In this document: positions 16,368 through 23,955 of the stretch, piece after piece | Layout of the letters: each line of letters begins with the position of its first letter | Position numbering within the stretch: position 1 is the stretch's first letter | Source of the DNA: Variovorax sp. 770b2 | GTDB lineage: Bacteria > Pseudomonadota > Gammaproteobacteria > Burkholderiales > Burkholderiaceae_C | Assembly (NCBI RefSeq): GCF_900115685.1 | Contig: NZ_FOXJ01000007.1 | Span: 62,001-126,000 of the forward strand | Direction: 5' to 3' | Length of the DNA stretch: 64,000 nt | The notes under the pieces: model-generated | The model's input: only the letters and a program-made list of their open reading frames with translations | What the model was told of the DNA's origin: nothing | Database searches by the model: none | Translations under genes and position numbers: made by a program

Positions 16368-17125
16368 GCACGGCGATGACCATCGACAACGCCCTGCGCT
16401 CTGCGCTCATGCCCACCGGCGTGCTGCGCGCATCGATCAATCTCGGCAACCCGATCCTTGCGAACTGGGACACCGGAAACCAGCGGGCGCGGGGCGTCTC
16501 GGTCGATCTCGCGAACGAACTGGCCAGGCGGCTGGGCGCCGAACTGCAGCCCGTGGTGTTCGATGCGGCGGGCAAATCGGTCGCGGCCGTGACCGGCGAA
16601 GAGGCCGACGTGGGGTTCTTCGCGGTCGATCCGCTGCGCGGCGAAGGGTTGCTGTTCACGGCGCCGTACATCCTGATCGAAGGGGCGTACCTCGTGCGCG
16701 AGGGGTCGGCCCTGCGGGCCAACGAAGAGGTCGATGCGGAGGGCCTGCGCATCATGGTCGGCAAGGGCAGCGCCTACGACCTCTTCCTGAGCCGCGAGCT
16801 GCAGCACGCCGCGATCGTGCGCGCGAACACGTCGCCGGCGGTGGTCGACGAGTTCATTGCGCAAGGGGTCGAAGTGGCCGCGGGCGTGCGCCAGCAACTG
16901 GCCGCGGATGCGGCGCGGCTGCCGGGGCTGCGCCTCTTGCCGGGGCGGTTCATGGTGATCCAGCAGGCGATGGGGCTGCCGCGCAGCCGGGGCACGGAGG
17001 CTGCGAATTTCCTCTGCGGCTTCGTGGAAGAAATGAAGGCGACGGGGTTCGTTGCCGATGCGATGGCGCGGCATGGCATCGAGGGGGCGCTGGTCGCGCC
17101 TGCCACGAAAAACTTGGCCGGCTGA
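16364..17125 (+). CDS. Family-3 solute-binding-like protein without signal peptide
   Basis: 253 aa, SBP_bac_3 fold: LRASINLGNPILANWDTGNQ, GVSVDLANELARRLGAELQP, VVFDAAGKSVAAVTGEEADV, FFAVDPLRGEGLLFTAPYIL, then a late MVGKGSAYDLFLSREL. The start at the ATGA overlap with the dehydrogenase gene leaves an N-terminus (MSTAMTIDNALRSALMPTG) with no hydrophobic signal segment, so the protein appears cytoplasmic. It may act as a small-molecule sensor or an enzyme-like protein (a cyclohexadienyl-dehydratase-type use of this fold is one possibility) rather than a transport receptor. No ABC permease genes are adjacent. Confidence 0.8.
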   Translation: MSTAMTIDNALRSALMPTGVLRASINLGNPILANWDTGNQRARGVSVDLANELARRLGAELQPVVFDAAGKSVAAVTGEEADVGFFAVDPLRGEGLLFTAPYILIEGAYLVREGSALRANEEVDAEGLRIMVGKGSAYDLFLSRELQHAAIVRANTSPAVVDEFIAQGVEVAAGVRQQLAADAARLPGLRLLPGRFMVIQQAMGLPRSRGTEAANFLCGFVEEMKATGFVADAMARHGIEGALVAPATKNLAG

Positions 17126-17214
17126 AACAGCGCACCGAAGTCATTGCGGCTCGACCAGCCCGGCCACCTCTACCTGCATGCGCGGCGCATGCGACTTCGC
17201 GCGGGAGCTGCCGC

Positions 17215-18363
17215 TCAGACAACGAGCCCGGGCCGCGCATTGACGAAGCCGGCTTCGCCGTGGAACTCCAGCCAGTACTGCCCCTTGTGCTGCATGCGCT
17301 CCAGCTCCAGGATGGGCTTTTCATGGACGTACTTGTCCTGGCTCGAATACCTGTCGCCCTTGTCGATGCTGTAGTGCCATGCGCGGTCGGCCTTGATTCG
17401 CTCGATGGGGTGGTCGACGGCGCGGCGTGCGTCCTTGTTGACGCGACGGGTGTATTCGTCGGTTTTCTCGTAGCCGCCGCGAGCACCCGCGTCTCGCGTC
17501 GCGATGTCCAGCGACCTTTGCATCGGCGAGGTCGAAAAGCGCTCGATCAGTGCTTTTCCGCGCGCCTGCGCCTGTTTGAGGACCGCCGCTCGCCGCGCTT
17601 CGTAAAAGCTGATGAACCACTTGTCCTGCTTCGCGGCAAGGGAGGCCACGTTGTTCGCGGAGCGAAGCGTCTCCTTGGTCAGCGCATTGGCGCTCGGATG
17701 CGACTTCAGCCGCGCATCCAGCTCCTGGGGATGCGGGGGCTGCGCTTGCTTCTTCGACCAGGTGTTGATGGCCGACGTCAAATTCGCCGGGTTGTCGAAC
17801 CACTCCTGCCAGCGTGTGCAATCGACAAGGTATTCCCACAGCGGCGAGCGCCGATAGGCGATGCCCTCGTTGTCCTTCGTGAACAAGGGAACCTTCGACA
17901 TGCGCCCGGCCACGTTGGCATAGTGCTGCCCGGTCGCCGGCCCCCAGTTGAAGGCCAGGCCCGCGACCAGCCATTGGTAGGAATGCGAGAACTCGCCATG
18001 CCCGAGCGCGAACGAGTCCTTCCACAGGACCTTGGCACGAACTCTCTTGCCGAAGGCCGCGCCGCCCAGAGGGCCCGCGAAGACAACGTTGTCCTGCGTC
18101 GCGAAACCCATCTCGCGATTGGCCAGGTTGATGATGGATCGCGTGTAGCGATTGGTCCGATCCTCCATGCCCGGCTTTCGGTACTCCGCCCACAGCAGGA
18201 CAGAGAGCTTCTCCAGCTCCCTGGCGAAGTTCGGATAGCCCTCGAAGCCGCACAGCAGGCCCAGCAGTTGCACATAGGGCGCCGCGTCGTGCCCCTGGAG
18301 CCCGTAGAGGTCCCGCAGGCGCTGCCGCGCATCGGCTTCGTCTCTCATTTCCATGATCGTCAT
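17215..18363 (-). CDS. Large uncharacterised protein in the patatin/lectin cassette
   Basis: 382 aa; start at MTIMEMRDEADARQ with GGGAG 6 bp upstream. Third gene of a minus-strand set after a patatin and a ricin-type lectin. Notable segments: LLGLLCGFEGYPNFARELEK, SVLLWAEYRKPGMEDRTNRY, AKVLWKDSFALGHGEFSHSY followed by QWLVAGLAFNWG, SAINTWSKKQAQ, a basic region EYTRRVNKDARRAVDHPIER, and AWHYSIDKGDRYSS near the end. The GHGEFSHSYQW stretch, with two histidines five residues apart and a glutamate between, could be a catalytic or metal site. No signal peptide or membrane segment. I do not recognise the family; effector or toxin is a guess from context. Confidence 0.7.
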   Translation of the reverse strand: MTIMEMRDEADARQRLRDLYGLQGHDAAPYVQLLGLLCGFEGYPNFARELEKLSVLLWAEYRKPGMEDRTNRYTRSIINLANREMGFATQDNVVFAGPLGGAAFGKRVRAKVLWKDSFALGHGEFSHSYQWLVAGLAFNWGPATGQHYANVAGRMSKVPLFTKDNEGIAYRRSPLWEYLVDCTRWQEWFDNPANLTSAINTWSKKQAQPPHPQELDARLKSHPSANALTKETLRSANNVASLAAKQDKWFISFYEARRAAVLKQAQARGKALIERFSTSPMQRSLDIATRDAGARGGYEKTDEYTRRVNKDARRAVDHPIERIKADRAWHYSIDKGDRYSSQDKYVHEKPILELERMQHKGQYWLEFHGEAGFVNARPGLVV

Positions 18364-18490
18364 GAGCTACTCCCGTTGGCGCAAGGCGCGCGCATCTCAC
18401 GCCACGCTCCTCGCAACACCAGAAGGTTCACGCGCGCCCTGAGCTTTCGCGCGCGTGCCCTTCGGCACCTCTTTTTTCTCCCCTGCAGGG

Positions 18491-19030
18491 CTACGACCCG
18501 GGCGCGAAACCCCAGGCCTGCTTCTCGAACCCGGTAAAGCTGATCGCACTGACCACGGCGGCGGCCGCGGACTGCTCGCCTGCCACCCCGATGACCAGCG
18601 GCGGCTGCGAATTGCTCGCGCTGAACTTGCTCTGGATGTACCAGTAGCCCAGCTTCTCGGTGGACTGGAGGCACCACAGCTGCTCGGGCGGCTCGGCCGC
18701 GTTCCTGGGCATCATGACGACGGGCGTGGACTCGCCCTGGGCGTAGGGCTGCAGCGTCATGACGAAGCCGGTGCCCATCATCGACTTCAGGAACCACCAC
18801 CCGGGATTCAGCGGACCCGCGGGAACGAACTGCCACAGCTGGTTGCCGGTGCCCGAGGTCTTGCGCGGATACGCGATGACCTGGGTGCCCGAGCCGGTGC
18901 TGCCGCTGTCCACGTCGAGCACGAGGTGGCTTGCGAGCATGTGCTGGATGAAGTACGGGCCCAGGTCCAGTTCGTCCGTCAGCGGCGGCGTGAGCGGCGG
19001 CGGTGAGATGACTTTTTCAGTGGTCGACAT
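18491..19030 (-). CDS. Ricin-type beta-trefoil lectin-like protein
   Basis: 179 aa; start after AAGGAG. Residues 1-22 are a proline-rich lead (SPPPLTPPLTDELDLGP). The rest contains the repeating QxW-like units of RICIN/beta-trefoil domains: LVLDVDSGSTGSGTQVIAYP followed by NQLWQFVPAG, VMTLQPYAQGESTPVVMMPR followed by EQLWCLQS, and VIGVAGEQSAAAA ending KQAWGFAPG. Such domains bind carbohydrate or lipid headgroups. No signal peptide. It sits 45 bp downstream of the patatin gene and 127 bp upstream of the unknown gene, so it could provide target binding for either. Confidence 0.75.
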   Translation of the reverse strand: MSTTEKVISPPPLTPPLTDELDLGPYFIQHMLASHLVLDVDSGSTGSGTQVIAYPRKTSGTGNQLWQFVPAGPLNPGWWFLKSMMGTGFVMTLQPYAQGESTPVVMMPRNAAEPPEQLWCLQSTEKLGYWYIQSKFSASNSQPPLVIGVAGEQSAAAAVVSAISFTGFEKQAWGFAPGS

Positions 19031-19075
19031 CGTTGCTCCTTTTCAAGGAAAAAGCGTTCGTGGGGGCTGTGCCGC

Positions 19076-20101
19076 TCAGCGGCGAGCGGCGGCGTTCTGG
19101 CTTTCGCCCTCGAAGGGCCCGTCCGGCAGGTGGTTCCACCAGTAGGCGTCGATCAGCGCCTCCGCATGGGCGGTGTCGGCTTTCTCGCCCTTGTCCTGCA
19201 GCAGCTGGATGGCCTGCGGGTAGGTCGTGTTCTCCGGAATGAAGAACGGCAGCCTCGGGTTGATGTTGACGTAGCGATCGCCCAGCAGAAAGCCGGCCAG
19301 CGTGGGCATGAGCTCGGTGGAGGTGCCGTTCAGGCACATGTCCAGGATGGGCCCCGGCTTGCTCTGGTTCATGAGAAAAGGCGGCGTGCTGTTGAACGGA
19401 TTGGCATCGCCGTTCATCCACTGGTTGGCGCCCCATTGGCCGGTGTCGCTGGCGATCCAGTCGTGCATCATCCCGGTGCCGATGGTGATGGCGGTGATGT
19501 CCTCCAGCTTGTGCCCTGCCCTCACCGCAAGGGCGATGGCGGCCACGGTCGGGTCGTGGTTGAAGAACGCCCCATCGACATTGCCGTTGTAGGAGCCCAG
19601 CTGCCCCGGCATCGCGCCGCTGGAGGTGGCGGCCTCGGCGATGGAGACGTTGCCATGGTCCGGGATCATGTTGGTGTACATGACCGGCTTCCACGGAATG
19701 GGCGTCTGCACGCCGTCGATCGTTTCGATGCCGCCGACATTGAAGGTCACGAAGAGAACCTTGCGCGTGAGAGCCGAGACCAGCTTGTCTCCGTGCAGCG
19801 CGTGCTGCGACTTGTAGACCTTCTGGATGTCGTACGCGGGCGTGTCCGGGTCCGTGTCCATGTTGTCGTAGAACTCGATCTCGCCGTTCTTGAAGAAGTC
19901 GATGATCTCCGTGGTCGGCAGGCCTGCCACGAGTTCGCTCGTGATGATCGACCCCGTCGAGCACCCCGCGATCAGATCGGTGCGCCGAATGAGATCCGGA
20001 AAGTGCGTCTGCAGCTTCTTGAGGACCGTGACGGACATCAGTCCGCGAATGCCGCCGCCGACGAACGAGAGGATGGTGAATTTTTTTCCAGGCTCTGCCA
20101 T
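19076..20101 (-). CDS. Patatin-like phospholipase
   Basis: 341 aa. The Ser/Asp dyad of patatin lipases is intact: oxyanion loop GGGIRG at 15-20, nucleophile S48 in GCSTG (46-50) and D176 in the DGA motif (176-178). No signal peptide is visible. It would hydrolyse phospholipid acyl esters. AAAGGAG lies 7 bp before the ATG. First gene of a minus-strand set with a ricin-type lectin and an unknown protein. Patatins occur in CBASS (CapV), in secretion-system effectors and in lipid metabolism; there is no cyclic-nucleotide synthase here, so CBASS is unlikely. Confidence 0.88.
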   Translation of the reverse strand: MAEPGKKFTILSFVGGGIRGLMSVTVLKKLQTHFPDLIRRTDLIAGCSTGSIITSELVAGLPTTEIIDFFKNGEIEFYDNMDTDPDTPAYDIQKVYKSQHALHGDKLVSALTRKVLFVTFNVGGIETIDGVQTPIPWKPVMYTNMIPDHGNVSIAEAATSSGAMPGQLGSYNGNVDGAFFNHDPTVAAIALAVRAGHKLEDITAITIGTGMMHDWIASDTGQWGANQWMNGDANPFNSTPPFLMNQSKPGPILDMCLNGTSTELMPTLAGFLLGDRYVNINPRLPFFIPENTTYPQAIQLLQDKGEKADTAHAEALIDAYWWNHLPDGPFEGESQNAAARR

Positions 20102-20250
20102 TACCAGCTCCTTTCAAATCATTGAATCCCCGGGTTGGGGAAGCGGAGTCTCGGCCTTGGGCACATGCATCGTCTACGCGTGAAATCCCGTTCAATCCAT
20201 CTGCGTAATTCCGAACGCTGCGCAAGATATCGGTTCCCTCTGAAGCATCG

Positions 20251-20496
20251 TCATACGGGTTCTCGCAGTGCTTGCAGCGCAGTCCTTAGTTCACTCTGTT
20301 GCGCGGGATCGAGCAGCCGTGCGAGGCCGAGGAATTCGGCCTGGTAGCAAGGCAGCACCAACGCCGCGGTGAATGCATGAACGCTGTCGCCGCGCGCGAT
20401 GTGCGCATGGCATGCGGCGATGCTCCGGTGAATGGCGAGCGCGCGCTCGACAGCCGCGCGCGTCATCGCTTCGTCGTCGTTTCTCGTGATGGTCAT
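20251..20496 (-). CDS. Small hypothetical protein
   Basis: 81 aa. Start at MTITRNDDEAMTRAAVER, favoured over an ATG seven codons upstream because GGAG lies 6 bp before it. Sequence is helical: ALAIHRSIAACHAHIARGDS, LPCYQAEFLGLARLLDPAQQ, LRTALQALREPV. No membrane segment or known motif. Stands alone between the patatin cassette and the next plus-strand gene. Confidence 0.5.
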   Translation of the reverse strand: MTITRNDDEAMTRAAVERALAIHRSIAACHAHIARGDSVHAFTAALVLPCYQAEFLGLARLLDPAQQSELRTALQALREPV

Positions 20497-20620
20497 TGCA
20501 GGCTCCTCATGGCGCACTGCAGATGGCGCCGCATCACGACTCTAGGGATGTGGGCGCGCGGCAGGGAGTAACAACATCGTCGTGAATCGGATCGCGATCA
20601 AGGAGCGCCGTGCGGGGACA

Positions 20621-21067
20621 ATGGGTGACTCCTTGCAAACGAATGCATCCATGTCGACCGAACCCCGCACGCCTTCTTCTTCTCCCACGGACCAGCCGCC
20701 AACCGATGCGTCCGCGCCGGCCTCTCAGGCGCGCGCCGCACAAAGCGCGGGCAAGGCCCGGCGCCTTCGCACCGAGGCCGACAAGCTCGAAGCGTTCTGC
20801 GTGGTCGTTCGCGCGGCTTCGGCTGCCACGGACCACGCGGCGTTCACCGAGGTGAGCCGTGCGGCATCGAAGGCGCTGAAGGCCAAGTTCGGCGGCGGCT
20901 CGATCACCTCGGTGTTCGCGTGGCTCACCAGCAGTGCGGGAAAAGACGCGCTGGACAGCGTGCTCGCCGGCGAGGTCGAACTGACCGGTCCGCTCTCCAC
21001 CGAGGAGATCGTCGAGGCTGTCGCGCTCGCGCAGAAGGCGGAGCTGCTGCGCGCCACGCAGGGCTGA
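20621..21067 (+). CDS. Hypothetical protein
   Basis: 148 aa if started at the ATG at 20621; a second in-frame ATG lies at 20651 and a GTG at 20582, and the start is not well determined. The first 45 residues are Ser/Pro/Thr/Ala-rich and probably disordered. The remainder is helical (ARRLRTEADKLEAFCVVVRA, AAFTEVSRAASKALKAKFGG, VFAWLTSSAGKDAL) and ends EIVEAVALAQKAELLRATQG. No known domain recognised. Convergent with the next gene. Confidence 0.5.
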   Translation: MGDSLQTNASMSTEPRTPSSSPTDQPPTDASAPASQARAAQSAGKARRLRTEADKLEAFCVVVRAASAATDHAAFTEVSRAASKALKAKFGGGSITSVFAWLTSSAGKDALDSVLAGEVELTGPLSTEEIVEAVALAQKAELLRATQG

Positions 21068-21079
21068 GGCTTCCTCGGC

Positions 21080-21793
21080 TCAGCCGGCCGCGCGCCACTC
21101 GCCCGTATCGGGGCACACGCTGGCCCGCGTGCCGTTCAGCCAGACCTGCTCTTCGTTCAGTTGCGATGCGGTCGAGGGGTCGGTGTCGAAGTCGATGCGC
21201 AGTGCGCGTGCCACGTCGGCGTTTTCGATGGGGAGCTCCCATGTGAGGAACAGCTGGGTGCAGTCGACGTCGGGCGCGAAGTGGGCCGCATCGAAGCCGC
21301 TGCTGTCGCGGCGGATCACGGCGTGCGGCAGTGCGGTGTCGAACATCAGCACCGTGCCACGGGCCAGCGCAATGCGATCGCCCGTCGATGGGAAATGCAC
21401 ATCGAGCCCCTTGTCCTCGCTCACGAAGAGATTGCAGAAGGCGGCGCTGCCGTATTGCTCGCCGTCGTGGTGGTACCGCGCGCCGCGGCAGGCCATGAGG
21501 GCGATGTCGCTTGCGGCCAGCACGTCCTTCAGGCCAAGCGCGCGCGTCCAGTCGGCCATCGCCTGCACGCAGTGCTTGTAGTCGGGCCAGCGCATGCGGG
21601 CGCGGGCCAGCGGCAAGGGTTCGACGTCGCCGGGTTCGAGGAACAGCGTTGAAGCGATGTCGCGCTCCCAATCGGCCATGAGCCGCGCGGGCGGCGCGGG
21701 CACATCGACCCTGGCCGCCAGCACGACACCGCCCACGCTTCGGCTGCGCAGGGCGGTGCCGCTCCAGAAGTAGGACGTGTGGGGTTGGCTCAT
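21080..21793 (-). CDS. 2OG-Fe(II) oxygenase-like protein
   Basis: 237 aa, start at MSQPHTSYFWSGTALRS. A likely facial triad is visible: H108-H109-D110 (an HxD) in RYHHDGEQYG, and H157 in LPHAVIRR, with R161/R162 placed as the 2-oxoglutarate-binding arginine. Between them lie strand-like VHFPSTGDRIALARGTVLMF, as in the double-stranded beta-helix of Fe(II)/2OG dioxygenases. AlkB-like and prolyl-hydroxylase-like enzymes share this layout; I cannot choose a substrate. It is 22 bp downstream of the saccharopine-dehydrogenase-like gene on the same strand and may be its operon partner. Confidence 0.6.
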   Translation of the reverse strand: MSQPHTSYFWSGTALRSRSVGGVVLAARVDVPAPPARLMADWERDIASTLFLEPGDVEPLPLARARMRWPDYKHCVQAMADWTRALGLKDVLAASDIALMACRGARYHHDGEQYGSAAFCNLFVSEDKGLDVHFPSTGDRIALARGTVLMFDTALPHAVIRRDSSGFDAAHFAPDVDCTQLFLTWELPIENADVARALRIDFDTDPSTASQLNEEQVWLNGTRASVCPDTGEWRAAG

Positions 21794-21815
21794 CAGAGCC
21801 AGTGTAGTGAGCGCC

Positions 21816-22847
21816 TTATCCGATCTCGAAGGACAGGTGTTCGGGGCTGAGCGATGCGAGGAAGTCGCGCGCATCGAACGCCTGGCCGGCCGTCAGCACG
21901 CCGGGTGTCTGGACCTGTCCGCCGACGACGCGCGCCAACGCCTCCACCACGAGCGGCGCGGTGAACGCGTAGATGTCCCGCCCGCTCGCGATTGCCCTGC
22001 GCTCCTGGCCGTCCTTGCGCGCGATCACTTCGACGACGAAGGTCTGCGACGAACGGCCGCTCTCGTCGCTGGCCGTGGGCGCCTTTGCGCTCGGATCGAT
22101 CAGGTCCTTGACGGCGGCGAGCGTCATGTACGAGCGGATCTCGGGCACCTCGATGTGGCGCGAGATCGTCACCGTGTCGGCCATCGTGAATTCGGAGACG
22201 GCCTGCTGCCGGCCCACGGGCGCGGGAAATTCCCATTCGACGACCGGCGCGGTGCCCGTCGTGTACGCGATCTTGCCGTTCGCGAAGACGACGCGGCGGC
22301 CATCGCGGCGCTGCCTGGAGACCTGGCCCGCGACCAGCGTGCCGGCGGTCGGCAGCCAGCTGTCCAGGCCGTAGGCGATGGAGATGTCATCGGCCGATGT
22401 CCAGTCGCCCATGGCCGCGGTCGCGAGCAGGTCGCCCAGCCCGCCGTAGAACGCCATCGCGTGCACGACGACGACGCCGGCCTCGCGTGCGCGGTCGGCG
22501 TACTGCGTGAAGGTGTCGATGTTGGCTTCGACTTCGGCGGCGACGTCCAGGTACGGAGTGCGTGCGCGCAGTGCCGCTTCGATGACGGGTCCGGCCGTGC
22601 TGGCGAAGGGGCCGGCGCAGTTGATGACCGCCGCCGCGCCCTGGAGCGCGCGGTCGAGCGAGGCAGGCTCATCGACCGATGCGGGCCTCGCTTGGAGGCC
22701 GGGGTATTCGGTTGCCAGCGCGTCCAGCTTGCGTGCATCGCGCCCCGAAAGCACAGGTGTCCAGCCGCGCTTGCGCAGTTCCGAAACGACGAAGCGGCCG
22801 GTGTGGCCATAGGCGCCATAAACGACGACGGATTGATTCGATGCCAT
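21816..22847 (-). CDS. Saccharopine-dehydrogenase-like / trans-acting enoyl reductase family protein
   Basis: 343 aa. An N-terminal Rossmann NAD(P)-binding motif GAYGHTG (11-17) is followed by LSGRDARKLDALATEYPGLQ, AAVINCAGPFASTAGPVIEA and YLDVAAEVEANIDTFTQYAD, the conserved elements of the saccharopine dehydrogenase NADP-binding family. The C-terminal half is less conserved, with WLPTAGTLVAGQVSRQRRDG. Cytoplasmic, reaction unknown. It is divergent from a TetR gene 108 bp away, with a double palindromic operator between; by the usual logic it is a direct target of that repressor. Confidence 0.85.
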   Translation of the reverse strand: MASNQSVVVYGAYGHTGRFVVSELRKRGWTPVLSGRDARKLDALATEYPGLQARPASVDEPASLDRALQGAAAVINCAGPFASTAGPVIEAALRARTPYLDVAAEVEANIDTFTQYADRAREAGVVVVHAMAFYGGLGDLLATAAMGDWTSADDISIAYGLDSWLPTAGTLVAGQVSRQRRDGRRVVFANGKIAYTTGTAPVVEWEFPAPVGRQQAVSEFTMADTVTISRHIEVPEIRSYMTLAAVKDLIDPSAKAPTASDESGRSSQTFVVEVIARKDGQERRAIASGRDIYAFTAPLVVEALARVVGGQVQTPGVLTAGQAFDARDFLASLSPEHLSFEIG

Positions 22848-22883
22848 CGGAATTCCTCTGATGCAGAGCCATCCGCGGCACGA

Positions 22884-22935
22884 CGCTACAGATCTGTACT
22901 CCTTGGCGCGGAGCTTAGAGTACAGATCTGTAGCG
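22884..22935. promoter_or_regulatory. Double palindromic operator between reductase and TetR gene
   Basis: A perfect inverted repeat of two 18-bp arms, CGCTACAGATCTGTACTC (22884-22901) and its reverse complement (22918-22935), 16 bp apart. Each arm itself contains the 12-bp palindrome TACAGATCTGTA, so there are two dyad sites, each suited to one TetR dimer. It lies between the divergent starts at 22847 and 22956 and would let one repressor close both promoters. Confidence 0.85.
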
Positions 22936-22955
22936 TGTCAAGGTAAACTGCCGGC

Positions 22956-23573
22956 ATGAACCAACGCACGGTCGCGACCACCGAAGCAGTCGCCAGCGAA
23001 CGCAGCCCTTCCGTCGCGCGGGCGCGCATCCTCGAAACGGCGGCGGCGCTGTTCTATCGGGAAGGCGTGAGGGCTGTGGGCGTGGACTTGGTGGTCGAGC
23101 GATCGGGCGTCGCGAAGACCAGCCTCTACCGGCACTTCACGACCAAGGACGATCTGGTCGTGGCATTCCTCGAACAGGAAGACGCCGAGTACTGGCGCGA
23201 CTGGGACGACGTGGCGGACAAAGCGAAGGGCGATGCCGCAGCGGAACTCGAAGCGCACATTCGCTGGATCGCCCATCACGTCCTCAAGCCGACCTACCGC
23301 GGCTGCCCGTTCCTCAACGTGGCCACGGAGTTTCCAGATGCCGCGCACCCCGCGCGCGCCATCACCACGCGGCACAAGCTCGAATTGCACCGCCGCCTCT
23401 CCGCATTGGCGAAGAAGGCGGGCATTCGCAAGCCCGATGAACTGGCGGATCAGTTGGGCCTGCTGTTCGATGGGGCCTACATGAACGGCCACCTCACGGG
23501 AAAGAAGGGGCCCGTGCGCTCCTTCGTCGCGGCCGGGCTCGCGCTGCTGCGCCTTGCCCGGGAACAAAAATAG
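22956..23573 (+). CDS. TetR-family transcriptional repressor
   Basis: 205 aa. N-terminal helix-turn-helix at about 22-68: ARILETAAALFYREGVRAVG, VDLVVERSGVAKTSLYRHFT with TKDDLVVAFLEQ. The C-terminal ligand domain has HHVLKPTYRGCPFLNVATEF, seen in TetR proteins of the YcdC/AcrR-like C-terminal group. ATG at 22956 (MNQRTVATTEAV). It is divergent from the saccharopine-dehydrogenase-like gene and flanked by the operator at 22884-22935, so autoregulation and control of the neighbour are expected. Inducer unknown. Confidence 0.92.
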   Translation: MNQRTVATTEAVASERSPSVARARILETAAALFYREGVRAVGVDLVVERSGVAKTSLYRHFTTKDDLVVAFLEQEDAEYWRDWDDVADKAKGDAAAELEAHIRWIAHHVLKPTYRGCPFLNVATEFPDAAHPARAITTRHKLELHRRLSALAKKAGIRKPDELADQLGLLFDGAYMNGHLTGKKGPVRSFVAAGLALLRLAREQK

Positions 23574-23586
23574 CGCGCGCGGTTTT

Positions 23587-23844
23587 TTAGCCCGCGTTCT
23601 TCAGCGACTGCTTGGCCTTGTCGGCCGAGCTCTTGGAGCGGTTCTTGTGATAGCCCGACTTGACGTTGTTCACCGCCTTGCCGACCGGACCGCTCTTCTT
23701 GGCCTTGCTGTCGGCCTGCTTCTCGTCGATCTTGTGCTGCGCGGCATCGGTCGCCTCGGAGGCGGCCTTGCCGACCTGTGCACTGGCCGTACCGGCCGCG
23801 AGCAGGGTGAGCGAAGTGGCCAGGGCGATCAGGGTCTTGTTCAT
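23587..23844 (-). CDS. Small exported hypothetical protein
   Basis: 85 aa with a clear signal peptide MNKTLIALATSLTLLAAGTA cleaved after SAQ (about residue 23). The mature part is very basic, hydrophilic and low in complexity: ASEATDAAQHKIDEKQADSK, then SGYHKNRSKSSADKAKQSLK. GGAGG lies 7 bp upstream of the ATG. Similar short basic periplasmic proteins are common in Variovorax-like genomes; role unknown. Convergent with the TetR gene. Confidence 0.7.
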   Translation of the reverse strand: MNKTLIALATSLTLLAAGTASAQVGKAASEATDAAQHKIDEKQADSKAKKSGPVGKAVNNVKSGYHKNRSKSSADKAKQSLKNAG

Positions 23845-23955
23845 GGGGTGTCCTCCAAGTGTTGAAATCGGCGTCCATGGTTGCACCGCCGGTGGCGGCG
23901 CCGTGTCAGCCGCGGCCTCGCGTGGCGTGAGGACCAAGCCCCGCGGCGGCGCCGT

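Noticed and set aside
19076-20101. Patatin as CapV of a CBASS defence system
   Set aside because: No CD-NTase cyclase, Cap2 or Cap3-like gene lies next to it; the neighbours are a lectin and an unknown.
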